Of a DNA stretch of 64,000 bases, positions 63,154-64,000 are shown piece by piece (within the stretch, counting starts at the first letter, position 1; every line of letters starts with the position of its first letter). The notes beneath the pieces were generated by a model. The model had not been told where the DNA came from. It saw nothing but the letters and a program-made list of their open reading frames with translations, and made no database searches. The translations under genes were made by a program, and so were the position numbers. The DNA comes from Streptomyces bluensis (GTDB lineage Bacteria > Actinomycetota > Actinomycetes > Streptomycetales > Streptomycetaceae), in NCBI RefSeq assembly GCF_014650715.1, contig NZ_BMVM01000004.1, forward strand, positions 248,001 through 312,000, given 5' to 3'.

Positions 63154-63277
63154 GATGGTCGCTCCGAAGCTGAAGTGGATCGGATGTGCAGGAAGTAAGG
63201 TGACGGCGCGTCGGCCCGGACGTACGCGGCTCGGGGGCTCGTACGCCGTGTGCGGCTACGGCTCGACCGGGTGTGGC

Positions 63278-63898
63278 TCACGCGGGGGCCTTCGCCCTCG
63301 CCAGCGAGTGCAGGAAGCGCAGCAGGGTCATCAGGACGTCGCGGCTGGAGGCCCGGCGCCGCACGTCGCACTCCACGATGGGGATCTCCCGGGGCAGATC
63401 GAGCGCCGAGCGAAGCTCCTCGACGGGGTAGCGGGGCGCGTCCGGGAAGGTGTTGACCGCGACCACGAACGGCACGCCCCGCTCCTCCAGGCGTCCTATG
63501 ACGTCGAAGCTGACCTCCAGGCGGCGGGTGTCGAGCAGCACGACCGCACCGAGGGCACCCTCGAACAGGCCGTTCCACAGGAACCAGAAGCGCTCCTGGC
63601 CGGGGGTGCCGAAGAGGTAGAGCACCAGTTGGTCCGTGATGCTGATGCGGCCGAAGTCCATGGCAACGGTGGTGGCCGTCTTGGAGTCGGAGCCGTAGTT
63701 GTCGTCGACTCCGATGCCGGCCTGTGTCATGGTCTCCTCGGTCGTCAGCGGCCTGATCTCGCTGACGGAGCCGACCATCGTCGTCTTGCCGACCCCGAAA
63801 CCGCCCACGATCACGATCTTCACCCCGGCCTGTGCCGTGTGCGGCAGGTGGTCCTCGGTGCGAGGACCCGTGACGGGGTCAGAGCTTTTGAAGTCCAT
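63278..63898 (-). CDS. rarD: Conservon Ras-like GTPase (RarD type)
   Basis: A 206-aa small GTPase with P-loop GGFGVGKTT (about residue 32), the switch-like GTPGQERFWFLWNG and base-recognition region VAVNTFPD in place of NKxD. This is the MglA-like conservon GTPase family, acting with a histidine-kinase-like protein, a roadblock protein and a DUF742 protein at the membrane. Its start lies 20 nt inside the upstream DUF742 gene. The P450 gene follows after 124 bp. Confidence 0.92.
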   Translation of the reverse strand: MDFKSSDPVTGPRTEDHLPHTAQAGVKIVIVGGFGVGKTTMVGSVSEIRPLTTEETMTQAGIGVDDNYGSDSKTATTVAMDFGRISITDQLVLYLFGTPGQERFWFLWNGLFEGALGAVVLLDTRRLEVSFDVIGRLEERGVPFVVAVNTFPDAPRYPVEELRSALDLPREIPIVECDVRRRASSRDVLMTLLRFLHSLARAKAPA

Positions 63899-64000
63899 GC
63901 ATCACCGCTTCGAGGAGGGAACGGTCGGCCCGCGCCTGCCGGACGATCGGTGCGCGCGCCTGTACCAGTTCGGCCGCCAGCAGCTCGGTGAGCAGGACGG
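63879..64000 (-). CDS. rarC: Conservon DUF742 protein (RarC type), C-terminal part
   Basis: Only the last ~40 codons are inside the window. The frame reads VLLTELLAAELVQARAPIVR, then RSLLEAVMHGLQKL and TGA. The LLEAVMHGLQKL end is typical of conservon DUF742 proteins. It overlaps rarD by 20 nt. The rest, and rarB and rarA, should lie to the right of the window. Confidence 0.8.
   Translation of the reverse strand, partial: VLLTELLAAELVQARAPIVRQARADRSLLEAVMHGLQKL

Overview
The window is chromosomal DNA of a Streptomyces or very close relative. It has high GC with strongly GC-biased third codon positions, purine-rich ribosome sites, GTG and TTG starts, rare TTA codons, a conservon, NsdA-type regulators and the actinobacterial order pheT-pheS-histidine kinase-rRNA methylase-rplT-rpmI-infC. 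No rRNA, tRNA or CRISPR array was seen.

Region 1 (1-1.3 kb) is the left flank: the end of an EamA transporter, a DUF1918 gene with a strong terminator, and an unrecognised 46-codon ORF. Region 2 (1.3-21.5 kb) is a terpenoid biosynthetic cluster. It holds a P450, a TTA-containing NsdA-type regulator, two adjacent polyprenyl diphosphate synthases, a class I terpene cyclase and two paralogous FAD oxidoreductases. A complete mevalonate pathway follows: mevalonate kinase, diphosphomevalonate decarboxylase, phosphomevalonate kinase, type 2 IPP isomerase, HMG-CoA reductase, HMG-CoA synthase and an NphT7-type acetoacetyl-CoA synthase. The region closes with a convergent zinc-ribbon/ATPase/LuxR regulator. 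Together these turn acetyl- and malonyl-CoA into IPP/DMAPP, elongate them, cyclise the product and oxidise it. TTA codons in both regulators, one prenyl synthase, phosphomevalonate kinase and the NphT7 homologue suggest bldA-dependent timing. The product cannot be named from sequence.

Region 3 (21.5-25 kb) carries a secreted CE15 glucuronoyl esterase behind a perfect CebR-type operator, with a frameshifted and truncated cellulose-binding remnant at its end, and a convergent Tat-type GHL10 hydrolase. Region 4 (25-44.8 kb) is mostly core genome: a 3-hydroxyacyl-CoA dehydrogenase, a NUDIX hydrolase, an NsdA-type regulator, a SpoIIE phosphatase, pheST, a histidine kinase, an rRNA methylase, the infC-rpmI-rplT operon (IF3 probably starts at ATC), DUF1844 and SseB-like proteins, a cytoplasmic beta-lactamase-like protein, a mycosin with a proline-rich membrane partner, and a PLP enzyme.

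Region 5 (45-52.8 kb) is a gamma-glutamylation catabolic locus (SDR, aldehyde dehydrogenase, GlnA4-like ligase, FadR-type regulator, class I amidotransferase-like hydrolase), followed by a LysR regulator, a metal-receptor protein and an XRE/cupin regulator. Region 6 (53.7-64 kb) has a glycine-betaine-type ABC system whose permease is fused to two tandem substrate-binding domains, a 5'-3' exonuclease, a siderophore-interacting protein behind an iron-box palindrome, an acetyltransferase, a pseudouridine synthase, and the rarE-rarD-rarC end of a conservon whose P450 lacks the usual ExxR motif.

Two copies of a small inverted-repeat element (26.6 and 50.3 kb) each overlap the stop codon of a minus-strand gene. 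An IS605-type TnpB relic lies at 44.8-45.0 kb.
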